Positions 56,470-64,000 of a stretch of 64,000 bases of DNA are shown here, in pieces. The notes beneath the pieces were generated by a model, which was not told the origin of the DNA, made no database searches, and was given only the letters and a program-made list of their open reading frames with translations. The translations under genes were made by a program, and so were the position numbers. Each line of letters begins with the position of its first letter. Position 1 is the stretch's first letter. The stretch is from Actinomycetota bacterium. Lineage in GTDB: Bacteria > Actinomycetota > Thermoleophilia > Solirubrobacterales > Solirubrobacteraceae. The stretch covers positions 310,001 to 374,000 of the forward strand of contig VAXW01000003.1 in the NCBI GenBank assembly GCA_005884115.1. The letters are read 5' to 3'.

Positions 56470-56993
56470 TTCGAGCACCCCGCTTTGTAGTTCGTGGGCG
56501 CGGCCTCGAGCCGCATGTATGCCCTGCCCGTGAGTTCAGTCGTCGCGGCTTTGAGATTCAAGACCGGGAGCCATTTGACGATGCTCGTGGCTTCTACCTT
56601 GACGGGCTTCCCGGCTTCAGCACCTTCGGGGAAGCTCACACATATCTTCCCGCTGCTCGTGAGGAAGTTGCTGTCCCCCTGTTGCTTCGCCCACTGCTGC
56701 AGTTCTTCGCTCCCGCCCGGGTTTTGATTGACGATCGCGTAGCGCGCGACCTCATTGGCGAGATGCGTCTCGTCGTTCTCGGAGTTGAGCGCGAGCCCGA
56801 ACTCGAAGATTCCGAAGAGGACCACGAGCAGGATCGGCAGGACAAGTGCGAACTCCGCGAGCGCCTGGCCCCGTTCGTCGGTAGCGCGAGCACGCAGCGT
56901 GCATGCAAGGCGTCGCAACGCCTCGCGTCGAGGCGCCCGCTGCTCTTGCAGCTGGCGGCCGGCTATGCGGTTGTCGGATTGCGTGGTCCTCAT
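56466..56993 (-). CDS. tadE: TadE-like minor pseudopilin
   Basis: Using the ATG at 56993 the protein has 175 residues; no good SD is visible and an upstream start is possible. After a basic leader comes ATDERGQALAEFALVLPILLVVLFGIFEFGLALNSENDETHLANEVARYAI, the TadE domain with the prepilin-peptidase-type G-Q-A-L-A-E-F site. A short extracellular part with one Cys near the end follows. The stop overlaps tadG. Confidence 0.88.
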   Translation of the reverse strand: MRTTQSDNRIAGRQLQEQRAPRREALRRLACTLRARATDERGQALAEFALVLPILLVVLFGIFEFGLALNSENDETHLANEVARYAIVNQNPGGSEELQQWAKQQGDSNFLTSSGKICVSFPEGAEAGKPVKVEATSIVKWLPVLNLKAATTELTGRAYMRLEAAPTNYKAGCSK

Positions 56994-57080
56994 TACCGTT
57001 TGATCGATTGGGTTGGGTTGCTGTTCTTGTTTCTTGGTTTTGCAGTGCGTTTGCTTCAGATCGGCACCACCCCGCTGACC

Positions 57081-57119
57081 GCCGCCGCGCGCCACTCCGG
57101 GTGGTGCGGCGCGGGCGGC
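57081..57119 (-). terminator. G+C-rich hairpin between flp and tadE, possible attenuator
   Basis: GCCGCC at 57081 pairs with GGCGGC ending at 57119, with inner pairing of GCCAC and GTGG around a TCCGG loop. It lies 23 bases after the flp stop. It could partly terminate transcription so the major pilin is made in excess over the assembly proteins. Confidence 0.45.
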
Positions 57120-57141
57120 GCTCAGGAGGTAGCTAACGGGC

Positions 57142-57327
57142 TTAGACTTTGCCGGCGAGTTCTTCCAGCGAGCCCGCGATGTTGCCGCCGAGGAGTTCCA
57201 GGGCGGCGATCGAGACGATCGAGACCAGGGCCAGGATGAGTGAGTACTCGACCAGGGCCTGACCCTCCTCGCGAGCGGTCCGGGCGATGATCAGCCCGAA
57301 CACGCGACTCTTGAGAGCCTTCAACAT
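57142..57327 (-). CDS. flp: Flp type IVb major pilin
   Basis: The ATG at 57327 is preceded by GAGGGGGTGA, a near-perfect match to the anti-SD, eight bases upstream; the track GTG at 57339 lies inside that SD and is rejected. The 61-residue prepilin has a basic leader, the processing site EEG/QALVEYSLILALVSIVSIAAL with Glu+5-Tyr, and a short C-terminal tail (LLGGNIAGSLEELAGKV). It is processed by the prepilin peptidase encoded at 61576 and polymerised by the Tad machine. Confidence 0.95.
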   Translation of the reverse strand: MLKALKSRVFGLIIARTAREEGQALVEYSLILALVSIVSIAALELLGGNIAGSLEELAGKV

Positions 57328-57428
57328 ATTTGTCTTCACCCCCTCTCAGTGTGTCGCCGTATGGGAATTGCCTGCCGACCCGAGCCCACCCGAACGGGCC
57401 GGCGGCGGGCGCTTGCAAGGCAAGACGG

Positions 57429-57488
57429 AATGTAAGTGCGCCCGCGCGCGCTGGTAACGGGCGAAAGGTGCAGTTCGACCTAGACCAA
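57429..57488 (-). promoter_or_regulatory. promoter of the Tad operon with shared upstream element
   Basis: On the minus strand TTGGTCTAGGTCG (complement of 57476-57488) begins exactly 31 bp before the -35 TTACCA (complement of 57452-57457); a 17-bp spacer leads to the -10 TACATT (complement of 57429-57434). The leader to the flp ATG is about 95 nt. The rest of the 57328-57653 gap holds no gene that I can support. Confidence 0.7.
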
Positions 57489-57653
57489 AGTCGGGTGCTT
57501 GAGCTGCGTCGAGCGCGCGGGGCGTCGCGCCTCAAAGGGCGCTCAGGCTGCCCTGGCGGCGAGGTGCGTCATGTCGACGAGGGACCTCCTGTGAGCGGCT
57601 TGCGGGCGGCCAACGGCGGCGGAAGAGGGCGCCGCAACGCCCGCGCGGCACCG

Positions 57654-60527
57654 CTAGCGTCGCCTGAAGGCGCCGGCCGCGTAGCTTCCGAGGCCTCCGC
57701 GTTTGTCCACGGCGGCGACGCGCCAGTACAGCGCGCGGCGGAAGGTCTTCTTGCGCAGGTCGATGCTGGGGGCCCAACTGGTGCCATCCACAGTGCGCGT
57801 TTCTGTGCGTTTGCCGAAGCCGTTGGAGGTAGAGACTTCCACGCGATAGTGAATTGCGTCTTTCTCGGGCCTCCAGGTGATGAGTAGGCGCGAGGCCTTG
57901 TGAACGCCGCGCGCGCCCGCGGGTGGCGGAAGCGTCAGAACCGGCAGTTGCATCGTGGCGGAGTACGGACCCGCGACCTTGCCACCGATTGCGGCCGTCG
58001 GAAACTCAGCGCGCACCGTGAAGTGGCCGAACCCGGTCCCGTAGTATTCCACGGCGCTCGCCGCCGGCGACTCGAACGTGTAGTCCTTCGATTTCCCATC
58101 AGCCTGGTTGATGTGGAGGTCGTAGGAGATCGCACCCTGGAGCGCATTCCACGTCAGTGGTGTCGTCGCGATGGCGGCCGAAGGGCCGAACGGATCCGGC
58201 TGCGGCGTGGGGAGCAGGCGCACGAACGCCTGGGTGGGCGACCAGTTCAGGCCCTGGCCGATCCAGTCGTTGGCGCGCACGCGCCAGTAGAGGGGTGTGT
58301 TCGTCGGGTAGGTGGATGAGCTCGTGTACGCCGTGTCGTCGGTTGTGACGTCATCGATCAGGGTCCCGAAGCTCGGATCCAGCGAGACCTCGAGGCGGTA
58401 GTTGCGGGCGTTGTCCGCCGGCGCCGGCGCCCATCGGAACGTGGGCTGCGTGGAGATCTGTTCACCGTTGGCCGGCGCGAGCGGCGTCGGTGGGCTCGAG
58501 GACTTGTTGAACACCTGGGGGTTGTCGTTGTCGGCTTCGCAGGGATTCGACGGCGTCTGGTAACAGGGGTTGCTGAAGATGCCGGCACCATCGTCTTCCT
58601 TTGCTGGAATCACAGCCCAGTAGTAGCTCGTCGTCTCGTCGGCGAGCGGGGCTTCGTTGTAGACCCGCGGAGCGTAGGCCGGTCCAAGGGTGAAGCCGAC
58701 ATCGGCGACTTCTGTGAAGCGTGCGTCGCGCGCGATCACGACCCAGTAGCTCTTGGCTTCGCCGACACGCTTCCATGTCAGCAGCGGGGTCAACGTCAAG
58801 CTCGAACCAGAGGCGGGCAGCAGATAGGCGCTTGCGGGCGTCACGAGTCCTTCAGGTTTCCCAGGGGGCGGACTCAGGTACGTGAACGCCGCGTGGTTGT
58901 CGCCATTGATCTGGCTCCAGGCGCTGACCACCTGACCTTTCTGGGCATCGTCGTCGCTGCGTGCAAGGACCCGTACGCAATATCTGGGAGTCGCCGTCAA
59001 TTCGACGTTTTTTTCCGTTTGGGTCGCCGCGTTAGTGAGTACGACCGTCGTGCCTTCTACGCGGTCGACTTCGGTCCCGGCTGGCATCCCGGGCCCGGTG
59101 ACAATGTCTCCCACGGCCGGTCTTCCTTCAGGAAAATGCGGGCTGGTGAGAACGTTCGAGCCTGCAGATGTGGTGGCCGTGAATTTGATCTGGGCAGGGA
59201 GATTTTCGAGGGCCTTCTGTGGATGCGGCCAGGCGCTCGGCCCGACACGGAGGACGCTGTGGCCGATCGGCGTCCAGGCCGGCGTGGATGTGAACGCTCG
59301 AAAGGCGTTGGTCGGCTCGTTTTGCAGCCCCTGGCCGGCAAGCGTCCAGTCGCAGCCCGCGCTCGAGTACTGACCGACCTGAACCTCATAGCGCGACGCT
59401 CCGGGAACCGGGTCCCATGTCGCGATCGGCGTGTCGACGGATGGAACGCCGCTGAGGGCATTGCCGGAGGTGTCGCTGACCCTGAGGTTGCGAATGGTCG
59501 GAGTGGAGGGATCGAACGCCTTTTCGAATGGTTCGCCGGGCGGCTGCTGGCTCGGCGGCCCCGGCTGTGAGCGTCCGTAGTTCCAGACTCCTGCGTTGCC
59601 GCGGGCGTCAATCGCCCTGACTCGCCAGTAGTAGCGGTTGTTGGCGAGCACCTTCAGCGGCGCCAGCGATGTACCCGTTGTGGCGCCGGTGCAACACCAC
59701 TTCGAGCCCGCGGCGAAGTGTTCGTCGGCGTTGACCTCGATTTCGTAGCGCGCCGCCCCGGCGACCGGCGTCCAGGAGAACAGCGGATCATCGAACGCGC
59801 CCGCTTCGGGGTTGAGGTCCGTCACGGACACCGTCGACATCTGCGTTGGCCACTGCCAGGTGAAGAACCCCGCGTCCGAGCGCGCTCCCGGGTGACCCTG
59901 CGCGTCGAGCGGCGTGATTGCCCAGTAGTACGGCGCTCCACCGCGCGGATCGAGCGAGGTGGGCAGCGCGTAGTTGACCGCCTGCGTTTCGACCGGGTGC
60001 GTCTTCGTCCCCAGGACGATGTTCGAAAGGCCGGGGTCGGTTGCGACCGTCACGATGTACTTGGCCGCGTAGGGGACGCTGCTCCAGCGCAGCACGAGCG
60101 GTTCGCTTGGCCACCTGATGGTCACGCCGTTGCCGCCTGTCAGCGCCGGCTTCGCCGTCCACCTCTTGACGATCCTTCGCACACGGGACCACGGGCCCGT
60201 GCGGTCCTTCGCCGTGAGCGCGCGCACGCGCCAGTAGTAGGTCCCGTCCGCGACGTCCTTTTCGAGCGCCGCTGCGGTGTTGTACGTGTGCGCCGTGCCG
60301 CGGCCGGGCCCGCTGCCGAGGATGATCGAGTGAAAGCGGGCGTTCGTGGACACCTGGTATTCGTACGCGGCCGCTCCTCGCACCGCCTTCCACTGGATGG
60401 CGGGCAGCTGCTGCACGCGCGCCCCGTTGCCCGGGCTCACAGGCACCGGTGCGCGCAGGCCGCGGGCATCCGCGGCGCTCGTCGTTGCGAGCAGTGTGAG
60501 ACACGCGAGAACGATGACCCTGCGCAT
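57654..60527 (-). CDS. large secreted repeat protein with fibronectin III-like modules
   Basis: The ATG at 60527 starts a signal peptide (RVIVLACLTLLATTSAADA) and gives 957 residues. At least six modules end in a recurring pattern: GTYYWRVRALTAKDRTGPWS, PYYWAITPLDAQG, RYYWRVRAIDARGNAGVWN, SYYWAVIPAKEDDGAG, PLYWRVRANDWIGQGLNWS and ALYWRVAAVDKRGGLG. Each module begins with a proline-rich strand such as PVPVSPGNGARVQQLPAIQWKAV. This is typical of FN3-like domains. Around residues 475-545 an insert (GSNVLTSPHFPEGRPAVGDIVTGPGMPAGTEV) resembles small beta modules of phage and surface proteins. No anchor is visible. Its position and promoter suggest a Tad-associated adhesin or matrix protein. Confidence 0.85.
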   Translation of the reverse strand: MRRVIVLACLTLLATTSAADARGLRAPVPVSPGNGARVQQLPAIQWKAVRGAAAYEYQVSTNARFHSIILGSGPGRGTAHTYNTAAALEKDVADGTYYWRVRALTAKDRTGPWSRVRRIVKRWTAKPALTGGNGVTIRWPSEPLVLRWSSVPYAAKYIVTVATDPGLSNIVLGTKTHPVETQAVNYALPTSLDPRGGAPYYWAITPLDAQGHPGARSDAGFFTWQWPTQMSTVSVTDLNPEAGAFDDPLFSWTPVAGAARYEIEVNADEHFAAGSKWCCTGATTGTSLAPLKVLANNRYYWRVRAIDARGNAGVWNYGRSQPGPPSQQPPGEPFEKAFDPSTPTIRNLRVSDTSGNALSGVPSVDTPIATWDPVPGASRYEVQVGQYSSAGCDWTLAGQGLQNEPTNAFRAFTSTPAWTPIGHSVLRVGPSAWPHPQKALENLPAQIKFTATTSAGSNVLTSPHFPEGRPAVGDIVTGPGMPAGTEVDRVEGTTVVLTNAATQTEKNVELTATPRYCVRVLARSDDDAQKGQVVSAWSQINGDNHAAFTYLSPPPGKPEGLVTPASAYLLPASGSSLTLTPLLTWKRVGEAKSYWVVIARDARFTEVADVGFTLGPAYAPRVYNEAPLADETTSYYWAVIPAKEDDGAGIFSNPCYQTPSNPCEADNDNPQVFNKSSSPPTPLAPANGEQISTQPTFRWAPAPADNARNYRLEVSLDPSFGTLIDDVTTDDTAYTSSSTYPTNTPLYWRVRANDWIGQGLNWSPTQAFVRLLPTPQPDPFGPSAAIATTPLTWNALQGAISYDLHINQADGKSKDYTFESPAASAVEYYGTGFGHFTVRAEFPTAAIGGKVAGPYSATMQLPVLTLPPPAGARGVHKASRLLITWRPEKDAIHYRVEVSTSNGFGKRTETRTVDGTSWAPSIDLRKKTFRRALYWRVAAVDKRGGLGSYAAGAFRRR

Positions 60528-60538
60528 AGGTGTCGCAG

Positions 60539-60598
60539 AGCGTAGGCGTGCCCGGCCGGTCGGCAAACGCCACGAAGCTCTAACTCGACCTAGACAAA
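60539..60598 (-). promoter_or_regulatory. promoter of the repeat protein gene with shared upstream element
   Basis: TTTGTCTAGGTCG (complement of 60586-60598) lies exactly 31 bp before the -35 TTTGCC (complement of 60562-60567); a 17-bp spacer leads to the -10 TACGCT (complement of 60539-60544). The ATG is only 11 bases after the -10, so the mRNA is nearly leaderless. Confidence 0.65.
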
Positions 60599-60637
60599 GG
60601 TGGGGTTCACGCGAGTGCGAGAGAAGAATCTCTAGGG

Positions 60638-60650
60638 CGATCTAGACCAA
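60638..60650 (-). promoter_or_regulatory. second copy of the shared element
   Basis: TTGGTCTAGATCG (complement of 60638-60650) lies 52 bp upstream of the proximal copy, about five helical turns. It could be a secondary activator site, or a site serving the divergent gene at 60698. Confidence 0.5.
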
Positions 60651-60697
60651 CGGCCAGTGTCCGCGGGCGCGCGCAGCGCCAAGAATCACAGGCGGTT

Positions 60698-61579
60698 ATG
60701 GCCAAGACCAAGTTGATCGTCAACCTCACGCGGGACCGCGCGGTTTGCGTCGGGGAGCTCGCCGACGGGCCGCTGCTGCGCATGCGCGGACTGCTCGGCC
60801 GTGAGGGCCTGCCCGCGGGGGAGGGGATGCTGATAACGCCCGCGCCCGGGATTCACACGGCCTTCATGCGCTTCCCGATCGACGCGCTGTTCCTCGACCG
60901 AAGCATGCGCGTGATCGATATCGTCGAGCGGCTGCGCCCGTGGCGGATGGCTTCACGGCGGCATGCACACTCCGTGCTCGAGCTCTCGGCCGGTGAATGT
61001 GCGCGCCAGGGCGTAGAGGTGGGAGACCGCCTTGCGCTGCGTGAGAGGGCCGCGGGAAGCAACGCCGGCGGCAACGGCGCAAGCGGCAACGGCGCGAGTG
61101 GCAATGGCGCGAGCAGCCCGAGAACGTGGTGGCCCTTGCGCAAGCCGGAGCGCGCCGGCGCCGATATCCCGGTTGCGAAGCCCGCGCATGGCCACGAGCC
61201 AAGCGTTCTCACACGGCTTTCGCCGCTGCGTGTGCTGGTGAGCTCTGCTGACCGCCACTTCCGCACCACCACATCGCTGCTGCTGGCACGCCGTAACTGC
61301 TCGGTCACGACGACGGCCAACTCAGGGAGGCTGAGCGAACTGATCGCACGCGAGGGCACCGAGGTCGTCGTGGTTGACCTGGGCGACCCAAGCGCGTCAG
61401 AGGCGATGGGGACCGTGCGGGCGTTCGCGCGCCCCGTAGGCCTCGTGCTGGTCGACGATGAGGCCGGCGTCGGCCCGGGTGGTCAGCCGGTGCTTGCGAG
61501 GTGGGGCCCGTTCGGAGACCTCGTGGTCGCCGTCGAGGACGCGGAGCGGGCGCGCGAGCACGAAGCGGGGCGAGCGTGA
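60698..61579 (+). CDS. DUF192 domain fused to a degenerate receiver-like domain
   Basis: This protein has 293 residues. Residues 1-115 are DUF192: RMRGLLGREGLPAGEGMLITPAPGIHTAFMRFPIDALFLDRSMRVIDIVERLRPWR. A repeated linker (GNGASGNGASGNGASS, encoded by 15-bp tandem units) follows. Residues 177-285 read as a receiver fold: LRVLVSSADRHFRTTTSLLLARRNCSVTTTANSG...TEVVVVDLGD, with an Asp at the phospho-acceptor position (D227), but the N-terminal acidic pair is reduced to one Asp and the late KPF becomes GPF. It is thus probably not a normal phospho-receiver. Its stop overlaps the prepilin peptidase start (GTGA), tying it to the pilus genes. DUF192 function is unknown. Confidence 0.8.
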   Translation: MAKTKLIVNLTRDRAVCVGELADGPLLRMRGLLGREGLPAGEGMLITPAPGIHTAFMRFPIDALFLDRSMRVIDIVERLRPWRMASRRHAHSVLELSAGECARQGVEVGDRLALRERAAGSNAGGNGASGNGASGNGASSPRTWWPLRKPERAGADIPVAKPAHGHEPSVLTRLSPLRVLVSSADRHFRTTTSLLLARRNCSVTTTANSGRLSELIAREGTEVVVVDLGDPSASEAMGTVRAFARPVGLVLVDDEAGVGPGGQPVLARWGPFGDLVVAVEDAERAREHEAGRA

Positions 61580-62139
61580 GCAGCGAGAGCCTCAGCGCTC
61601 GCGGAGCTGCCTCGTTGGGGGGTGCGCTCCCGCGCAGGCCCCTCCTGGTAGGGGCGATGGCCGGCGTCGTCGTGCTCGCCTTTGCGAGCATGGCCTTCGA
61701 CCGCGCCGTCGTGTCTGCGCTCGCGGCAGCGGTTCTCGTGGTGCTCGCGGCGATAGACGTCGAGCGCGGCATCATTCCCAACCGGATCGTCCTACCGGCG
61801 GCTGCGGTCGTGCTGGTCGCAAACATCGCGATAGCCCCGAGCCGGGTCACGGAGTGGGTGCTCGCGGCCCTGATCGCGGGTGTCGTCCTCTCACTGCCGG
61901 CGCTCTTCGGCCGCAACTGGATGGGCATGGGGGACGCCAAGCTCGCACTTCTGATCGGCGCTGCGCTCGGTTGGGGGGTCGTCGGCGCGGTGCTGATCGG
62001 GCTTCTGTGCACCTTCCCGGCGGCGCTGTTCATCGTCGGGCGAGGCGGCCTCGCGGCGCGCAAGGCGACGATCCCGTTCGGACCGTTCCTAGTCGCGGGC
62101 GCGCTGATTGTCATGTTCGGCCCGCACATCTTCACTTGA
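61576..62139 (+). CDS. tadV: A24 prepilin peptidase (CpaA/TadV-like)
   Basis: GTG 61576 gives 187 residues with about five or six membrane segments. The two catalytic aspartates appear in AAIDVERGIIPN and GMGDAKLAL, the family signature. The N-terminal methyltransferase domain of larger PilD proteins is absent, as in Tad systems. It should cleave Flp, TadE and TadG-type precursors encoded just to the left. It also could process type IV pilins of the pilN/pilO system, if that has no peptidase of its own. Confidence 0.92.
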   Translation: MSSESLSARGAASLGGALPRRPLLVGAMAGVVVLAFASMAFDRAVVSALAAAVLVVLAAIDVERGIIPNRIVLPAAAVVLVANIAIAPSRVTEWVLAALIAGVVLSLPALFGRNWMGMGDAKLALLIGAALGWGVVGAVLIGLLCTFPAALFIVGRGGLAARKATIPFGPFLVAGALIVMFGPHIFT

Positions 62140-62143
62140 TGTC

Positions 62144-64000
62144 ATGGCCGTCCTGCGCTTGCTAAAAGAGTCATCCTCCCCGCGCGCGGATCTGCTGTCG
62201 ATGCGTTTTCGCGTCGAGCAGTTCGAGTACGTGCAGGCTGACCTGTTGCTGCGCCTGTCGATTCGACTGTCGATCGAGCTTCCGGCGCACACTTGGCCCG
62301 TCCTGCTCATAGAACGCGAGGCCGTCGAGCTCATGTACGCGCCCATGCTCGGGTGCACGGGCCGCACGCCGATCAGGGACGCAGCCGGGCTGAGCGACAC
62401 GGGTGACTGGCGCTGGCGGGGCGCGTTCGCGCTGCCGCCGGAGCTCGCGTGCGATGACTCGGCGCTGTTCTCCCTGCGCCTCAACGATGAGCTCACGTTG
62501 GGGCTGCCGATGCCGGACATCGACACGCCCGGCCCGGGAACGCCCGCCGGCGGGCCGGGGCGAGGGTCGCGCTCAATCCAGCTCGTGCAGCGCGGCGCGC
62601 TGCTCTTCATCCTCACCTGCCAGCTGTGCTTCGCTCCAGGGCTCGCGCCCGTGGGCGCGCTGGCGGAAGGGACGACGACCGGGACCGAAGCGGCGCTCGA
62701 AGCCACCGAACCCGCACCTCCAGTCTCGACCGAAACCACGCCGCCGTCCCCCGAAGAATCCACGACGCCGGCGCCCCCACCGAGCGAACCTCCGGCGGAA
62801 ACGCCCTCAGACCCTCCGGCGACCGGCGAACCTGGTCCGCAATCCCCTGAACCGCCATCAAGTACACAGGGCGAATCGGCCGAAGCCAGCGCACCCGGGC
62901 AGGGCGCCGACGGGACAAGCGCGCCGGAGAATGCGTCCGAGGGTGCAGGGCAAGCCCAGGTCCATACGAGCACGACTCCCTTCACATCTGCTCGTCCCGC
63001 GACGCTCTCGCACGCAAGGCTCGTGTCCGTCGCTTCTCACCGGCAGGCGTCGTCGCGGATCAGCGCGCGGGACGCGAGAGCGGTTGCTCAACTGCGTGAT
63101 GCACAGGCCGCGGTGCCCTCACCGGCAGCATCGCCGGCACCCCTCGCGGACCCCACCGCAGTCGAAATCCCACCGGCCCTCCTCGGCCTCACCTCGAGCC
63201 TGCTTACGGGCGTCGAAGAAGCACCGCCGCCGTTCCTGATCCCGATCTACAAGGCAGCTGGGCACCGCTACCACGTCCCTTGGCAGGTGCTGGGGGCGAT
63301 CAACGCGGTCGAGACGGCCTACGGCCACAACCTCTCGGTGTCCTCCGCTGGAGCCGAGGGCTGGATGCAGTTCATGCCCGCCACCTGGAGTCGCTGGGGC
63401 GTCGACGCCGACCACGACGGGACCAAGAACCCCTACTCGCCTCAGGACGCGATCTTCGCGGCCGCGCGCTACCTGCACGCGAGCGGGGCCTCGCGCGACC
63501 TGGCGGGAGCGATCTTCGCCTACAACCACGCGGCCTGGTACGTAAGCGAGGTGCTGTTGCGGGCTCGCATGCTCGACAGCGCGGCCTCGTTCGCGAACAT
63601 CGAGAACGGATACGCATTGCCGCTTGATGCGCGCTACATGCGCGAGCTCGGGCGAACCGACGACGGCGTCGACATCGAGACGCCGCCCGACGGGGCGCTC
63701 GTCTACTCGATGACGCCGGGTGTAGTCAGCGCGGTGGCGATCGACCCGGGGGGCTTCGGACCGAACTACCCGGTCATCGAAGCCGGCGAAGGGTCGCTGA
63801 AGGGCCAGCACATCTACTACGGCCACGTCGCCGCGGCGCTCGTTCAGGCGGGCGAGAAGGTCGCGGCGGGCCAGCCGATCGCGATCGTCGGGCACACGGG
63901 CGATGCGGCGTCGCTGGGGCACGGGCACATCGAGATCGGCTTCTCCGACGCGGGCGGCGACCCGCTGAGCCATCACGGAGCCGAGGCGTGGACGCCGGCT
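62144..64000 (+). CDS. lytic transglycosylase with degenerate M23 domain, 3' truncated
   Basis: This gene is absent from the ORF track because it runs off the window. ATG 62144 opens a frame that stays open to base 64000 (at least 619 codons). Residues 1-135 form an unrecognised N-terminal domain (MAVLRLLKESSSPRADLLSMRFRVEQ). A hydrophobic segment near residue 150 (GALLFILTCQLCFAPGLAPV) may be an internal export signal. Residues about 175-290 are Pro/Glu/Thr-rich. Around 365-480 lies an SLT/GH23 domain with AINAVETAYGHN (catalytic Glu), EGWMQFMPATWSRWG and IFAAARYLHASG...AIFAYNHAAWYV. Around 505-602 an M23-like domain keeps YYGHV and HGHIEIGF but lacks the usual HxxxD zinc ligands. It probably opens peptidoglycan for the pilus. 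Confidence 0.85.
   Translation, partial: MAVLRLLKESSSPRADLLSMRFRVEQFEYVQADLLLRLSIRLSIELPAHTWPVLLIEREAVELMYAPMLGCTGRTPIRDAAGLSDTGDWRWRGAFALPPELACDDSALFSLRLNDELTLGLPMPDIDTPGPGTPAGGPGRGSRSIQLVQRGALLFILTCQLCFAPGLAPVGALAEGTTTGTEAALEATEPAPPVSTETTPPSPEESTTPAPPPSEPPAETPSDPPATGEPGPQSPEPPSSTQGESAEASAPGQGADGTSAPENASEGAGQAQVHTSTTPFTSARPATLSHARLVSVASHRQASSRISARDARAVAQLRDAQAAVPSPAASPAPLADPTAVEIPPALLGLTSSLLTGVEEAPPPFLIPIYKAAGHRYHVPWQVLGAINAVETAYGHNLSVSSAGAEGWMQFMPATWSRWGVDADHDGTKNPYSPQDAIFAAARYLHASGASRDLAGAIFAYNHAAWYVSEVLLRARMLDSAASFANIENGYALPLDARYMRELGRTDDGVDIETPPDGALVYSMTPGVVSAVAIDPGGFGPNYPVIEAGEGSLKGQHIYYGHVAAALVQAGEKVAAGQPIAIVGHTGDAASLGHGHIEIGFSDAGGDPLSHHGAEAWTPA

Noticed and set aside
62403-63239. 278-residue Arg-rich plus-strand ORF
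   Set aside because: It is a shadow in another frame of the transglycosylase gene, whose own frame is open from 62144 to the window end.

Overview
The window is G+C-rich DNA with tightly packed, mostly ATGA/GTGA-overlapping genes. It looks like a chromosomal segment of a deep-branching actinobacterium, most likely Thermoleophilia/Solirubrobacterales. That is an inference from four things: high G+C, the mycobacterium-like order tlyA-nadK-(...)-recN-steA-mctB-pyrG-(...)-xerD, a type IV pilus pilN/pilO block directly upstream of aroC, and a complete Tad pilus locus without a secretin. No tRNA, rRNA or CRISPR array was seen.

Left part (1-16 kb). A truncated pilN, pilO and a PilP-position gene lead into aroC, a fused aroK-aroB, aroQ and an M24 peptidase. 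The usual pepP-efp neighbourhood is interrupted by about 4.8 kb holding an R2-like ligand-binding oxidase, a c-di-AMP (ydaO-yuaA type) riboswitch followed by a small secreted protein, and a 751-residue secreted protein on the opposite strand. Housekeeping order then resumes: efp, nusB, xseB, polyprenyl synthase, dxs and a strong terminator.

Middle part (16-40 kb). tlyA and nadK are separated from recN by a signalling block: BldC/excisionase-like HTH, a candidate small RNA, membrane HD-GYP protein, MFS transporter, LuxR-type response regulator, histidine kinase and a GGDEF domain with a broken signature. recN, steA, mctB, a MraY/WecA-like transferase, pyrG, an M20 peptidase, a GT2, DUF3866, xerD, deoB, mutM, a glutaredoxin and a Wzx-like flippase follow. 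A decayed tyrosine integrase with a duplicated C-terminal end lies at 39.5-40.3 kb.

Right part (40-64 kb) is devoted to the cell surface. It holds a collagen-like protein with two chitin-binding-like modules, a DUF4333 lipoprotein, a glycan operon (two GT2s, DUF2304, an 823-residue membrane protein), the Tad pilus operon (flp, tadE, tadG, cpaB, cpaE, cpaF, a VWA-TadB fusion, tadC), a large repeat-containing secreted protein, a DUF192/pseudo-receiver fusion, the prepilin peptidase and a lytic transglycosylase with a degenerate M23 domain that runs off the window.

The most striking observation is a shared promoter architecture. The element TTGGTCTAGGTCG (or close variants) lies exactly 31 bp upstream of the -35 hexamer of three minus-strand surface promoters: the collagen-like gene, flp/Tad, and the repeat-containing secreted protein, which has a second copy further upstream. 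This suggests one unidentified class-I-type activator coordinating a surface regulon of pilus, collagen-like fibre and adhesin-like protein. The ORF track misses the last gene (62144 onward) and the 5' part of the first one because both cross the window edge.
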